Shown: positions 55,566-64,000 of the stretch, piece after piece
Layout of the letters: the number at the start of each line of letters is the position of its first letter
Numbering within the stretch: position 1 is the stretch's first letter
NCBI GenBank assembly: GCA_027082925.1
Contig: JALWTD010000014.1
Span: 196,393 to 260,392 of the forward strand
Reading direction: 5' to 3'
DNA from: Flavobacteriaceae bacterium
GTDB lineage: Bacteria > Bacteroidota > Bacteroidia > Flavobacteriales > Flavobacteriaceae
Length of the DNA: 64,000 nucleotides
Program-made: the position numbers and the translations under genes
The notes under the pieces: model-generated
What the model was told of the DNA's origin: nothing
The model's input: only the letters and a program-made list of their open reading frames with translations
The model's database searches: none

Positions 55566-56462
55566 ATGAAGTGGAATCATGCGTTAAAAGATTATCGGTT
55601 TTACCTTAAAATTGAAAAAGGTTTGGCACAAAACTCTATTAATAGCTATTCTAGTGATGTGCAAAGGCTTATCTCTTTTTTAGAAGAGAATCACATGAGT
55701 AGCTCTCCTATCTCTATTCAAAAAACTGATATACAGCAGTTTATTTACAATCTTTCTAAAACTGTAAATGCACGTACACAGGCAAGAGTATTGTCTGGAC
55801 TTCGAAATTTTTTTAACTATTTGGTTTTTGAAGATTACCGAGAAGAAAATCCGACCGATTTAATTGAAGCGCCCAAAATTGGTAGAAAATTACCTGATAC
55901 ATTAAGTGAAGCTGAAATTGATTTGCTAATTAATAGTATTGATTTGAGTAGACCTCAAGGTGAAAGAAATAGAGCCATTTTAGAAACGTTATACGGTTGT
56001 GGGCTTAGGGTTTCTGAACTTATAAATTTACAACTGTCTGATTTGTTTTTTGATGAAGGTTTTATTCGCGTTATTGGAAAGGGAAATAAACAGCGGTTTG
56101 TACCTGTAAATGTGTACACTCAAAAATACATTAACTTGTATATAACAACCATTAGAAATCATATTCCTGTACAAAAAGGATTTGAAGACACTATTTTTCT
56201 AAGCAGAAGAGGTAAAAATTTAAGTAGAAACATGATTTTTACCATTATTAAAGACTTGGGTATAAAAGCCGGTTTGCAAAAAAAAATAAGTCCTCACACT
56301 TTTAGACATTCTTTTGCTACACACTTATTAGAGCGAGGTGCTGACTTGCGTGCCATACAGCAGATGTTAGGACATGAAAGTATTACGACTACTGAAATTT
56401 ATATGCACTTAGATAAACGTTTTTTGAAGGAAGTTGTAGACTCCTTTCATCCAAGAAAGTAA
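55566..56462 (+). CDS. xerD: Tyrosine recombinase XerD
   Basis: Resolves chromosome dimers at dif with XerC. 298 residues: SAM-like N-terminal core-binding domain (about 1-90), then the catalytic domain with GCGLRVSELINL (Arg I), GKGNKQRFVP (Lys), SPHTFRHSFATHLL (His-x-x-Arg), MLGHESITTTEIYMH and nucleophile Tyr279. The length and intact catalytic set fit the housekeeping enzyme rather than an integrase, and no attachment site or element flanks it. A strong terminator follows. Confidence 0.93.
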   Translation: MKWNHALKDYRFYLKIEKGLAQNSINSYSSDVQRLISFLEENHMSSSPISIQKTDIQQFIYNLSKTVNARTQARVLSGLRNFFNYLVFEDYREENPTDLIEAPKIGRKLPDTLSEAEIDLLINSIDLSRPQGERNRAILETLYGCGLRVSELINLQLSDLFFDEGFIRVIGKGNKQRFVPVNVYTQKYINLYITTIRNHIPVQKGFEDTIFLSRRGKNLSRNMIFTIIKDLGIKAGLQKKISPHTFRHSFATHLLERGADLRAIQQMLGHESITTTEIYMHLDKRFLKEVVDSFHPRK

Positions 56463-56488
56463 AAAGTCCTGTAAAAACAGGACTTTTT
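56461..56488. terminator. Bidirectional terminator between xerD and rny
   Basis: AAAAAGTCCTGT (56461-56472) pairs perfectly with ACAGGACTTTTT (56477-56488). It lies at the xerD stop and 27 bases past the rny stop on the other strand. Confidence 0.85.
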
Positions 56489-56514
56489 ATTTACACTATA
56501 TATACTAAGAATTT

Positions 56515-58083
56515 TTATTTGGCAATATTTACAACTCTTGTTTCTCTAATAACTGTAACTCTTACTTGCCCCGGATAAGTCATATCGTTTTGAATTTTTT
56601 GAGAAATGTTAAAAGAAAGTTCTGCTGCTTTAGCATCATTTACTTTTTCACTTTCTACAATTACACGTAATTCACGTCCGGCTTGAATAGCATATGCTTT
56701 TTGAACACCTGTAAATCCAAAAGCAATATCTTCAAGATCTTTAAGGCGTTGAATATAAGAATCTAATACTTGACGTCTAGCTCCAGGTCTAGCTCCCGAA
56801 ATGGCATCACAAACTTGCACAATAGGTGCAATTAGTGTTTTCATTTCAATTTCATCATGGTGAGCTCCAATAGCATTGCAAATGTCTGGTTTTTCATTGT
56901 ATTTTTCTGCCCATTGCATTCCTAAAAGTGCGTGAGGAAGTTCACTCTCTGTATCCGGTACTTTACCTATATCGTGTAATAATCCGGCTCTTTTAGCTAG
57001 TTTGGCATTTAAGCCTAACTCTGCTGCCATTAAACCACAAAGGTTTGCTACTTCTCTAGAGTGTTGTAATAAATTTTGCCCGTAAGAAGAACGGTATTTC
57101 ATTCTTCCCACAATTTTAATTAGCTCTGGATGTAGTCCATGAATACCTAAATCAATAACGGTACGTTTACCTACTTCTATAATTTCTTGCTGAATTTGTT
57201 TTTCTGTTTTTTTAACAATTTCTTCGATACGTGCTGGGTGAATTCTACCATCGGTCACTAATTTGTGTAATGATAGTCTCGCAATTTCTCTTCTAACAGG
57301 ATCAAAACAAGATAGTATAATAGCTTCCGGAGTATCATCTACAATAATTTCAACACCTGTTGCTGCTTCTAAGGCTCTAATGTTTCGTCCTTCTCTACCT
57401 ATAATTCGACCTTTAACATCGTCAGATTCTATGTTAAATACCGATACACAATTTTCAACCGTTTGCTCAACACCTACTCTTTGAATGGTATTTAGTATTA
57501 CTTTTCTGGCTTCTTGCTGTGCCGTTAATTTTGCTTCTTCAATGGTATCTTGAATATAAGCCATTGCATCAGATTTTGCTTCTTCTTTTAAAGATGCTAC
57601 CAACTCTTTCTTAGCAACGTCAGCCGATAATCCAGATATAACTTCAAGGTTTTCAACTTGTTTTCTATGTAGCTTATCAATTTCTTCTGTTCTTCGTTCT
57701 AAGTATTCTATCTTGGTAGTGTACTCTTTAATTTTTTGAGAAATTTCAACGTTTAGCTTTCTATTTTTATCGAGCTCTTGAGATACTTGAGACTCTTTAT
57801 CTCTTGTTCGTTTTTCAGCATCTGCAATTTTTTTATCACGAGCAATAATTACTTTTTCGTGCTCCGATTTTAATTCAATAAATTTTTCTTTGGCTTGTAA
57901 AATTTTATCTTTTCTTATGGCTTCGGCTTCAATTTTAGCTTCTTTTATAATTGATGCTGCTTGTTTTTTTGTATTTCTTAAAATTTTAGTTGCCTTTGTC
58001 TTTTCTAGTGATTTCGCAATAATGTACCCTATTGCCAAACCTATTCCGATACCAATAATTATTGGAATTACATATTCTATCAT
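56515..58083 (-). CDS. rny: Ribonuclease Y
   Basis: Membrane-anchored endoribonuclease that starts mRNA decay. 522 residues: N-terminal span (about 3-23), a long coiled coil (about 30-190), a KH domain with [19 protein letters not shown] near 225-243, an HD domain with [11 protein letters not shown] near 368 and a C-terminal domain with [20 protein letters not shown]. It lies just downstream of the 6S RNA gene. Confidence 0.96.
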   Translation of the reverse strand: MIEYVIPIIIGIGIGLAIGYIIAKSLEKTKATKILRNTKKQAASIIKEAKIEAEAIRKDKILQAKEKFIELKSEHEKVIIARDKKIADAEKRTRDKESQVSQELDKNRKLNVEISQKIKEYTTKIEYLERRTEEIDKLHRKQVENLEVISGLSADVAKKELVASLKEEAKSDAMAYIQDTIEEAKLTAQQEARKVILNTIQRVGVEQTVENCVSVFNIESDDVKGRIIGREGRNIRALEAATGVEIIVDDTPEAIILSCFDPVRREIARLSLHKLVTDGRIHPARIEEIVKKTEKQIQQEIIEVGKRTVIDLGIHGLHPELIKIVGRMKYRSSYGQNLLQHSREVANLCGLMAAELGLNAKLAKRAGLLHDIGKVPDTESELPHALLGMQWAEKYNEKPDICNAIGAHHDEIEMKTLIAPIVQVCDAISGARPGARRQVLDSYIQRLKDLEDIAFGFTGVQKAYAIQAGRELRVIVESEKVNDAKAAELSFNISQKIQNDMTYPGQVRVTVIRETRVVNIAK

Positions 58084-58093
58084 AACTTATTAT

Positions 58094-58257
58094 ATATAAA
58101 AAGCCTACATTAGAGAGGTTTTGTAAACTCCTTATAAACAGGTTTAGAACTAACTAACTGATCAAGTATCTACTCAAAGGTAGCGCGCTTTTACAGTTAA
58201 GACTCATCCTTTATAAAGATATAGTGTTGAGTTTAACAAACAATAACTAATGTAGGC
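58094..58257 (-). ncRNA. ssrS: 6S RNA (6S-Flavo type) with its terminator
   Basis: Minus-strand RNA of about 155 nt that mimics an open promoter and binds RNA polymerase. The ends form a perfect 11-bp helix: GCCTACATTAG (58257-58247) with CTAATGTAGGC (58113-58103), followed by TTTTT as an intrinsic terminator. The interior is AT-rich with short weak stems, as expected for a long bulged hairpin. Its place between zapA and rny parallels the zapA-ssrS order of gammaproteobacteria. The assignment comes from structure, position and memory of the 6S-Flavo family, without a covariance search. Confidence 0.78.
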
Positions 58258-58284
58258 AGTATTATTATTTTTTATTTAAAGAAC

Positions 58285-58578
58285 TTATTTTAAATGCTCA
58301 TTAATGAGCTCATTTAACTTGTTTAATTTTTTTGTTGCTTTAATAATATCTTCATCTTTATTAATGGTGGTTATTTCAATAAGTGAAGCAAATTGTAAAG
58401 CACACATTGCTAGCACATCTTGTTTATCACCAACGGCATAATTTTTTTCAAATTTGGTAACTAAATCATTTATTTTATTCGCCGCTTTTCGCATTCCTTC
58501 TTCTTCCTTCTCATCTCTTACTCTAAGCGGATACACTCTTCCTGCGATAGTTACTTTTATCTTTAAATTTTCAGCCAT
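58285..58578 (-). CDS. zapA: Cell-division protein ZapA
   Basis: Small FtsZ-bundling protein, 97 residues. The ATG at 58578 gives MAENLKIKVTIAGRVYPLRV, the standard start; the longer frame overlaps the upstream coiled-coil gene. The N-terminal beta-alpha unit (about 1-45, with EEGMRKAANKINDLV) is followed by a C-terminal coiled coil. It lies 11 bases after the coiled-coil gene, with 6S RNA beginning 27 bases after its stop. Confidence 0.9.
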   Translation of the reverse strand: MAENLKIKVTIAGRVYPLRVRDEKEEEGMRKAANKINDLVTKFEKNYAVGDKQDVLAMCALQFASLIEITTINKDEDIIKATKKLNKLNELINEHLK

Positions 58579-58589
58579 TTTAAAAGATC

Positions 58590-58880
58590 TTACTCGCTTA
58601 ACTGTGCTATACACACATCTATTTCACGAATTAAAGCATTTATTTTGAGTTTTGTTTCTCTTCTATCTTCTTTACTGCCTTCTATAGTTTTTGCAATTTT
58701 TAAAGTTTTGTACTTTTCTTCCAACTCTTCATTTAATTGCTTTTCTTTGGCTATTTGGGTCTCTAAAACTGCTACTTTGCCAAGTAGAAACTCATTTTCC
58801 TCTTTTAAAAAATTATAATTTTCTATAAGTACTTTGAGCCTATCTTCTACTAAATTAACAACTTGAGTTATATTACCCAT
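58590..58880 (-). CDS. Small coiled-coil protein, possible division factor
   Basis: 96 residues, almost entirely heptad-repeat helix (VVNLVEDRLKVLIENYNFLK, then ENEFLLGKVAVLETQIAKEK). There is no signal peptide or membrane span. In size and position before zapA it resembles ZapB-like coiled-coil proteins that work with ZapA at the Z-ring, but sequence similarity cannot be asserted. It is cotranscribed with zapA. Confidence 0.7.
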   Translation of the reverse strand: MGNITQVVNLVEDRLKVLIENYNFLKEENEFLLGKVAVLETQIAKEKQLNEELEEKYKTLKIAKTIEGSKEDRRETKLKINALIREIDVCIAQLSE

Positions 58881-59047
58881 ATTACGTACAAAGAAATAAA
58901 CTATTGTTACAAATTTAATATTAGTTAATTGAAATTACAACTGTTTTACTGCATTTTATTATTTTTTTTAATTTACCTCCTCAAATAGGGTAAATAATTA
59001 AACTTTATAAATCATATATTTTACTATTTTAGCCTAAAATAAACTTT

Positions 59048-60760
59048 GTGAAAAAACTAGCGTTATTTTTCTTTCTAATGAGTTGCTTTGGCACTTTTGC
59101 TCAAGGCAGTGCTACTATTGAAAAAACATTTCCTGAAAGTTATTTTAGAAAACCTCTTGATATACCTTTAATCTTATCGGGAACTTTTGCTGAATTAAGA
59201 CCTCATCATTTCCATGCTGGTATAGATATTAAAACACAACAAAAAGAAGGCTTAAATGTTTATGCTGCAGCTGAAGGGTATGTTTCTAGAATTAAAATTT
59301 CTCATTGGGGGTACGGAAAAGCTATTTACATTACACATCCTAATGGATATACAACGGTGTATGCACATTTGAAAAAATTTAATAAACGTATTGAGGCTTT
59401 TATTAAAAAGAAACAGTATAAGAAAGAGAGTTTTGAAATTCAAGTATTTCCTTCGCTAGAAATATTGCCGGTTAAAAAGGGTGAAATTATTGCTTTTACA
59501 GGAAGTACCGGTGGTTTTGTTGGACCTCATTTACATTTTGAGATTAGAGATACTAAATCAGAAAAACCTATTAACCCTATGTTGTTTGGAATTACGGTAA
59601 GTGACTCTAAGCGCCCTAGAATAAAAACCTTAATAGGATATCCGCTAGATAGTACCTCAAGCATTAATCAGCTTGGAATTCCTTCAAAAATTGCATTTAG
59701 AAAATTAAAAAACGGGAATTTACTTGCCAACAAAATTGTAGCACATGGAACAATTGGGTTTGGTGTTCAAGTCTACGACCAGTTAGACGGAGCGTACAAT
59801 AAAAACGGTATTTACAAATTAAAAATGCTGGTAAATGGTAAAAAAGTGTACGATTTTAGAGCCTATTCTTTTGCTTTTTCTGAAAGTAAATACATTAACT
59901 TACTCATAGATTACGGCTATTTAGAAGAAAAAAAACAACGAATTCATAAGTGTTTTATTACACCTGAAAATAAACTTAGCATGTACCGTAGTTCTGCCAA
60001 CAAAGGCTTTGTTACTATTAAAGATGGCTTAACCTACAACGTTGTTATTGTATCGGAAGATTTTAAGGGCAATACCCTACAAATTACAATTCCAGTTATA
60101 GGTAAAAAAGAACCTGTTTTAGTCAAAAAAGAAGTAAAACGTACCGCTTATAAAATAAATCACAATCAATTTTATAAATTTACAGATAAACACGTTACCG
60201 TAGCATTTCCAAAAAACACATTTTATCAAGATTTTTATTTAGATTTTTGGGTAAACGATACTATTGTACAAGTACATCCTCCCACTATCCCTTTAAATAA
60301 AAAATATACGCTAACTTTTGATGTTTCTAAATACGATTCTATACAAAAAAAGTATATGTATATTGCTTCAATAACCGATAAAGGAAGTACCAATTACGAA
60401 CCTACCGTTAAAAAAGAACATACATTTTATACTACCACAAAAAAGCTAGGGAAATTTACCTTACGCAAAGATACCATTCAGCCTAAAATAAGATTGTATA
60501 ACTTTAAAGACAAACAATGGGTTACGCATTTTAAAACACTTAAGGTTAAAATTTCTGATGCTGAATCAGGAATTCAAAAATACAGAGGTGAAATTGACGG
60601 TAAATGGATTTTAATGGAGTACAATGTTAAAAGAGGAATACTTACCTATAATTTAAGTGATAAATCTTTCAGCAATGCAAAACACCAACTTAAAGTTACT
60701 GTTACCGATAATGTTGGAAATACAAATACAATTTACGCAACTTTTTTCAGAAAAAAATAA
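59048..60760 (+). CDS. Secreted M23 (LytM-type) metallopeptidase
   Basis: A 570-residue envelope protein with a signal peptide (about 1-19, ending FAQ). The M23/LytM domain at about 45-180 keeps the zinc set: HAGID (His56, Asp60), YAHL (His107) and HLHFEIRD (His161, His163). This predicts peptidoglycan endopeptidase activity. The remaining 390 residues are beta-rich, probably Ig-like domains that localise the enzyme. The start is GTG 59048. The TonB receptor begins 9 bases downstream, so they likely form one operon. Confidence 0.85.
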   Translation: MKKLALFFFLMSCFGTFAQGSATIEKTFPESYFRKPLDIPLILSGTFAELRPHHFHAGIDIKTQQKEGLNVYAAAEGYVSRIKISHWGYGKAIYITHPNGYTTVYAHLKKFNKRIEAFIKKKQYKKESFEIQVFPSLEILPVKKGEIIAFTGSTGGFVGPHLHFEIRDTKSEKPINPMLFGITVSDSKRPRIKTLIGYPLDSTSSINQLGIPSKIAFRKLKNGNLLANKIVAHGTIGFGVQVYDQLDGAYNKNGIYKLKMLVNGKKVYDFRAYSFAFSESKYINLLIDYGYLEEKKQRIHKCFITPENKLSMYRSSANKGFVTIKDGLTYNVVIVSEDFKGNTLQITIPVIGKKEPVLVKKEVKRTAYKINHNQFYKFTDKHVTVAFPKNTFYQDFYLDFWVNDTIVQVHPPTIPLNKKYTLTFDVSKYDSIQKKYMYIASITDKGSTNYEPTVKKEHTFYTTTKKLGKFTLRKDTIQPKIRLYNFKDKQWVTHFKTLKVKISDAESGIQKYRGEIDGKWILMEYNVKRGILTYNLSDKSFSNAKHQLKVTVTDNVGNTNTIYATFFRKK

Positions 60761-60769
60761 CACATCAAT

Positions 60770-63217
60770 TTGAAAACAAAAACCCTAACTTTATTTTTAT
60801 TTATTACCACCTTGGTTTCTGCGCAAACTGCAATTATAAAAGGTGTAGTTAAAGATGCTCGGAAAAACCCCATTGAAGGTGTTTCTATTACGTATGCTGC
60901 TCACGGAACTACAACCGATAAAAATGGAGCATATCAACTCACAGTGGCTGCCAATAAGGAAATTACAATCACCTTTAGCCATATTTCCTATAAAACCTTT
61001 ACCAAAACGGTTAAGATACCTAAAAATAAAATATTACGATTTTCTCCAACTCTTACCTTAAAAGTAGAGGAAATTCAGGAAGTAACCGTTAAAAGTGAAA
61101 AAAATAATGCCGAAGGAATTATTAAAGTAAACCCTTCTGACGCTACTAAAATTCCCGGAGCCAATCAAGGTGTTGAAAATATATTAATGACGTTTGCCGG
61201 AGTAAATAACAATAACGAGTTAAGTACCCAATACAATGTAAGAGGTGGAAATTTTGATGAAAATCTGGTATATGTAAATGGTATTGAAGTATACAGACCT
61301 TTTTTAGTAAGGTCTGGGCAACAAGAAGGTTTGAGTTTTATAAATTCAAATCTAGTGCAAAACATCAAATTTTCATCGGGAGGTTTTCAGGCCAAATACG
61401 GCGATAAACTTTCATCGGTATTGGATATTACCTATAGAACGCCAACCACATTTGCCGCAAGTGCCGACGCAAGCTTATTAGGAGGTAGTATTACTGTTGA
61501 AAGCGTTGCTCTCAAAAATAAATTAAGTGCTTTGGTTGGAATAAGGTATAGAGATAACAGCCTTTTTATTAACAGTAAAGATACCGAAACCAACTCCAGA
61601 CCTAATTTTACCGATGTACAAACTTTTATGTCTTACTTGGTAAATCCAAAACTAAAGATTGATTTTTTAGGAAATGTGGCTGTTAACAATTATAACTTTA
61701 TACCTACCTCTCGAAGAACAAAATTTGGAACAATTTCAAATCCATTAGAGCTTATTGTCTATTACAACGGTCAAGAAAAAGATACCTATCAAACTGTTTT
61801 TGGAGCTTTAAAAGGCAGTTATATTGTAAACGATTGTTTGAATGTAAGCCTAACTACGTCTACGTATCACACCATTGAAGAAGAGTATTACGATATTTTA
61901 GCTAGTTACAATTTAGGAGAAGTAAACAACGATTTTGGATCTGAAAACTTCGGAAATGTTGAGTTTTCTGAAGGCATTGGCTCACAGTTAAATCACGCCA
62001 GAAACGACCTTGATGCACTTATTAGCAATGTAGAACTAAAAGCTTCTTACAAAAAGGAAAATTACATCTTCAATTTTGGGGTTAAATACCAAAAAGAAGA
62101 TATTATAGACCGAATAAAAGAGTGGGAAGTTATTGATTCTGTAGGATTTAGTGTACGACCACCTCATCACATTACTAACAATCAACCTTACGAGCCTTTT
62201 ACCGGAGAAATTATACCTTACCAAAATATTAATGCAAAAAACCACGTAAAAATTGATCGTTTGGTTTGGTTTGCGCAATACAGCAAAAGTACTTATTGGA
62301 ATAGTCATAAAATTTGGTATAACGTAGGTGTTCGCTCTCATAATTGGAATATTTATGGAGACAATCTTACCACCGAAAATAAAATTATTTACAGCGTTAG
62401 GGGACAATTTGCTATAAAACCCGATTGGGAAAAAGACATGCTCTTCAGAATTTCCGGAGGAATGTATAACCAACCTCCTTTTTATAAAGAAATTAGAGAT
62501 GTAAACGGTACTGTAATTCCAAGTGTTGACGCACAAAAATCCATTCACGTTGTATTGGGAAATGATTATAGTTTTAAGCTATGGAAACGTCCTTTTAAAC
62601 TGGTTTCAGAAATTTACTACAAACACCTTACAAAAGTAAACACCTATACTGTAGATAACGTAAAAATAAGGTATAGTGCCAATAATAATGCCGTTGCTTA
62701 CGCTACGGGAATTGATTTGAGGCTAAATGGTGAGTTTGTTCCCGGCACTGAAAGTTGGGTAAGTATTGGTTTTTTAAAAACCGAAGAAAATAGTAATCAT
62801 CTCGGATATATTTCTCGCCCTACAGACCAACGTTTTAAATTCGCCATGCTATTCCAAGATTACGTACCTAATATTCCTAATATAAAGATGTATTTGAATT
62901 TAGTATTTAATACCGGCGTGCCAGGCGGCTCTCCTTCGTATGCAGACCCATATGATTACCAACGAAGACTAAATGCTTATAAAAGAGCAGACATAGGGGT
63001 TTCGTATGTATTTACCGATGCCAATAATAGCTATCAAAACGGTTGGCTTCGTAATTTTAAAGAATTAGCTGTCGGGTTTGAAATTTTTAATATGTTTGAT
63101 GTTCAAAATGCAATAACAAACACTTGGGTTAGAGATGTCTATTCAAAGCAATTTTACGGAATTCCAAACTATATGACTTCTAGAGTGTTTAACGTAAAAG
63201 TAACTGTAAAAATATAG
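60770..63217 (+). CDS. TonB-dependent receptor with CarboxypepD-regulatory-like domain
   Basis: An 815-residue outer-membrane transporter of the Bacteroidota type. A signal peptide (about 1-18) is followed by a carboxypeptidase-regulatory-like domain (about 22-100, GVVKDARKNPIEGVSI), a plug with NQGVENILMTFAG and YNVRGGNFDENLVYVNG, and a long barrel ending SRVFNVKVTVKI. It starts at TTG 60770. No SusD partner is adjacent, so it is not a classical polysaccharide locus; the substrate is unknown. The upstream M23 peptidase appears to be its operon partner. Confidence 0.85.
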   Translation: MKTKTLTLFLFITTLVSAQTAIIKGVVKDARKNPIEGVSITYAAHGTTTDKNGAYQLTVAANKEITITFSHISYKTFTKTVKIPKNKILRFSPTLTLKVEEIQEVTVKSEKNNAEGIIKVNPSDATKIPGANQGVENILMTFAGVNNNNELSTQYNVRGGNFDENLVYVNGIEVYRPFLVRSGQQEGLSFINSNLVQNIKFSSGGFQAKYGDKLSSVLDITYRTPTTFAASADASLLGGSITVESVALKNKLSALVGIRYRDNSLFINSKDTETNSRPNFTDVQTFMSYLVNPKLKIDFLGNVAVNNYNFIPTSRRTKFGTISNPLELIVYYNGQEKDTYQTVFGALKGSYIVNDCLNVSLTTSTYHTIEEEYYDILASYNLGEVNNDFGSENFGNVEFSEGIGSQLNHARNDLDALISNVELKASYKKENYIFNFGVKYQKEDIIDRIKEWEVIDSVGFSVRPPHHITNNQPYEPFTGEIIPYQNINAKNHVKIDRLVWFAQYSKSTYWNSHKIWYNVGVRSHNWNIYGDNLTTENKIIYSVRGQFAIKPDWEKDMLFRISGGMYNQPPFYKEIRDVNGTVIPSVDAQKSIHVVLGNDYSFKLWKRPFKLVSEIYYKHLTKVNTYTVDNVKIRYSANNNAVAYATGIDLRLNGEFVPGTESWVSIGFLKTEENSNHLGYISRPTDQRFKFAMLFQDYVPNIPNIKMYLNLVFNTGVPGGSPSYADPYDYQRRLNAYKRADIGVSYVFTDANNSYQNGWLRNFKELAVGFEIFNMFDVQNAITNTWVRDVYSKQFYGIPNYMTSRVFNVKVTVKI

Positions 63218-63251
63218 AGCTTGGTGTGTTACCGGTAAGCAATTTATCTAA

Positions 63252-63519
63252 CTAGTTTATATGCACAAGTAATAAAATAATTAGTATTGCAATAAACACG
63301 ATAAATAGTGCCGTTTTAATAGCCTTTTTTCCGTTTTCTTTAGCTAACTTTTCTCTAATGTTGGCTAACTGCTCCGCGTAGCTTTCTTTTCATCTAACAC
63401 ATTTTTTTATCTCTTTTTCTAAAACTCGATGTTTTTCTATCAAAATAAGTTTTTCTCTTTGTTCTTGCGTTGTTCTTTATTGATAAAATCATCGCAGAAA
63501 CTGAACCTCCAAAACTCAT
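63252..63519 (-). pseudogene. Small MSFGGSV-type membrane protein gene with broken reading frame
   Basis: ATG at 63519-63517 opens MSFGGSVSAMILSIKNN, the start of a small protein common in Flavobacteriaceae. Its own frame stops after about 41 codons. A neighbouring frame (shifted by one) continues with EKLILIEKHRVLEKEIKK. It meets TGA at 63392-63390 and then reads KESYAEQLANIREKLAKENG and a membrane helix (AIKTALFIVFIAILIILLLV) to TAG at 63254-63252. Around the TGA the third frame reads NVLDEK, so two small indels near A-runs would restore one ORF of about 85-90 residues. It is either a recent pseudogene or sequencing error. Confidence 0.65.
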
Positions 63520-63594
63520 ATAAAATTATTTAAAATTACTTTTATACACTGATTAAACACCTTCAAAATAAACTTTCGAACAATTATTGGGATA

Positions 63595-64000
63595 TTATTG
63601 TTCTTTCAAAATTTGAGTTGTGTGTTGTTTGGTTTTTACTTTCGTAATAATATCTTCTATAACACCATTTTCATCTATTACAAAAGTAGTTCTGTGAATT
63701 CCGTCGTACGTTCTTCCCATAAATTTTTTTGGTCCCCAAACTCCAAACGCATTTATCACTTCTTTTGATTCATCGGCAAGCAAAGGAAAAGGAAGTTTAT
63801 GCTTGGCTTTAAAATTTTGTTGGCGTTTAGCTACATCGGCGCTAACTCCTACAATATCATATCCTTTTGCCAAAAAAGTTTGGTAATTATCTCTTAGGTT
63901 ACATGCTTCCATCGTACAACCCGGTGTGCTCGCCTTCGGATAAAAGAATAAAACCAATTTCTTTCCTTGGTAGTCTGAAAGTTTAACTAAATTTCCTTGC
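63595..64000 (-). CDS. bcp: Bcp/PrxQ thioredoxin-dependent peroxiredoxin, N-terminus beyond window
   Basis: Reduces hydroperoxides with thioredoxin as donor. About 135 residues are visible; the frame stays open to base 64000, so the true start lies outside. The visible part begins QGNLVKLSDYQGKKLVLFFY and has the active site PKASTPGCTMEACNLRD with the peroxidatic Cys and a second Cys five residues later (atypical 2-Cys PrxQ), ADVAKRQQNFKAKHKLPFPL, and HRTTFVIDENG near the end. A spacer of about 75 bases separates it from the broken small gene. Confidence 0.92.
   Translation of the reverse strand, partial: QGNLVKLSDYQGKKLVLFFYPKASTPGCTMEACNLRDNYQTFLAKGYDIVGVSADVAKRQQNFKAKHKLPFPLLADESKEVINAFGVWGPKKFMGRTYDGIHRTTFVIDENGVIEDIITKVKTKQHTTQILKEQ

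Noticed and set aside
55566-56462. Tyrosine recombinase as a sign of an integrated element
   Set aside because: Length and motifs fit housekeeping XerD. The neighbouring tRNA-Ala is intact, with no duplicated 3' end, and there are no mobile-element genes.
62036-62548. Minus-strand ORF of 170 codons
   Set aside because: Antisense to the TonB receptor barrel, with no start context and no recognisable domain.
1-64000. CRISPR arrays, insertion sequences, prophage or defence islands
   Set aside because: No regularly spaced repeats, transposases, terminal inverted repeats, phage genes or recognisable defence genes were seen on either strand.

Overview
The window looks like a chromosomal segment of a marine-type member of the Flavobacteriaceae (Bacteroidota). 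The evidence is an AT-rich sequence (about one third GC by eye), a TonB-dependent receptor with an N-terminal carboxypeptidase-regulatory-like domain, families largely restricted to Bacteroidota (DUF3810, DUF4290, the OstA-like protein, the short ACT-less SerA, the LuxC-like acyl-CoA reductase beside serC/serA), -7 promoter elements of the Bacteroidota TAnnTTTG type, no clear Shine-Dalgarno sequences, and flavobacterial small RNAs (a 6S-Flavo-type RNA and a Flavo-1-like RNA). Several starts are GTG or TTG (dnaB, ostA, the class III aminotransferase, uvrD, the DnaQ-type exonuclease, the EamA transporter, TIGR02757, the M23 peptidase and the large TonB receptor). I see no insertion sequence, prophage, CRISPR array or defence island. 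It is a dense, housekeeping-rich core-genome region.

Layout. 1-391: 5' end of dnaB (-). 676-8273: DUF3810 metallopeptidase, two secreted amidohydrolase-family proteins, a SpoU rRNA methyltransferase and an M48 membrane protease (+). 8318-15149: rel (ppGpp synthase/hydrolase), a Fur-family regulator, purA, an OstA-like LPS protein and a class III aminotransferase (+), followed by a possible 37-aa peptide gene. 15469-25176 (-): TlpA-like thioredoxin, aconitase, RNase P RNA, grpE-dnaJ, and the uvrD-DUF4290-murA operon. 25250-28637: a polytopic membrane protein, a FadL-type porin and a small membrane protein. 28679-32079: a vitamin B12 uptake locus, with a TonB receptor behind a cobalamin riboswitch (-) and a divergent BtuF-like lipoprotein (+).

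32076-42617 (-): topoisomerase IV (parE-parC), ychF, and a three-gene set (glycosylasparaginase, SLC13-type transporter, GH20 hexosaminidase) that reads as a glycoprotein or N-glycan salvage module. 42743-46339: a ferredoxin divergent from acyl-CoA reductase-serC-serA. 46445-54862: a long co-directional run (+) with DUF1015, yggS, exonuclease/GIY-YIG fusion, DUF3857 protein, voltage-gated K+ channel, miaA, EamA exporter and TIGR02757. 54870-56462: Flavo-1-like RNA, tRNA-Ala(GGC), aroQ and xerD. 56515-58880 (-): coiled-coil protein, zapA, 6S RNA and rny, echoing the zapA-6S RNA neighbourhood of gammaproteobacteria. 59048-64000: M23 peptidase with a TonB receptor, a small conserved gene whose reading frame is broken, and the 3' part of bcp.

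Nothing here is an obvious new multi-gene system. The most rewarding items are the broken MSFGGSV-type small gene, the structured RNAs, the 37-aa ORF between aminotransferase and tlpA, the amidohydrolases that have lost the HxH metal motif, the exonuclease fused to a degenerate GIY-YIG domain, the K+ channel with a C-terminal zinc ribbon, the unidentified His-rich membrane protein, and family-level active-site substitutions (MurA Cys to Asp, DnaJ with only one zinc site, Fur without its structural Cys pairs).
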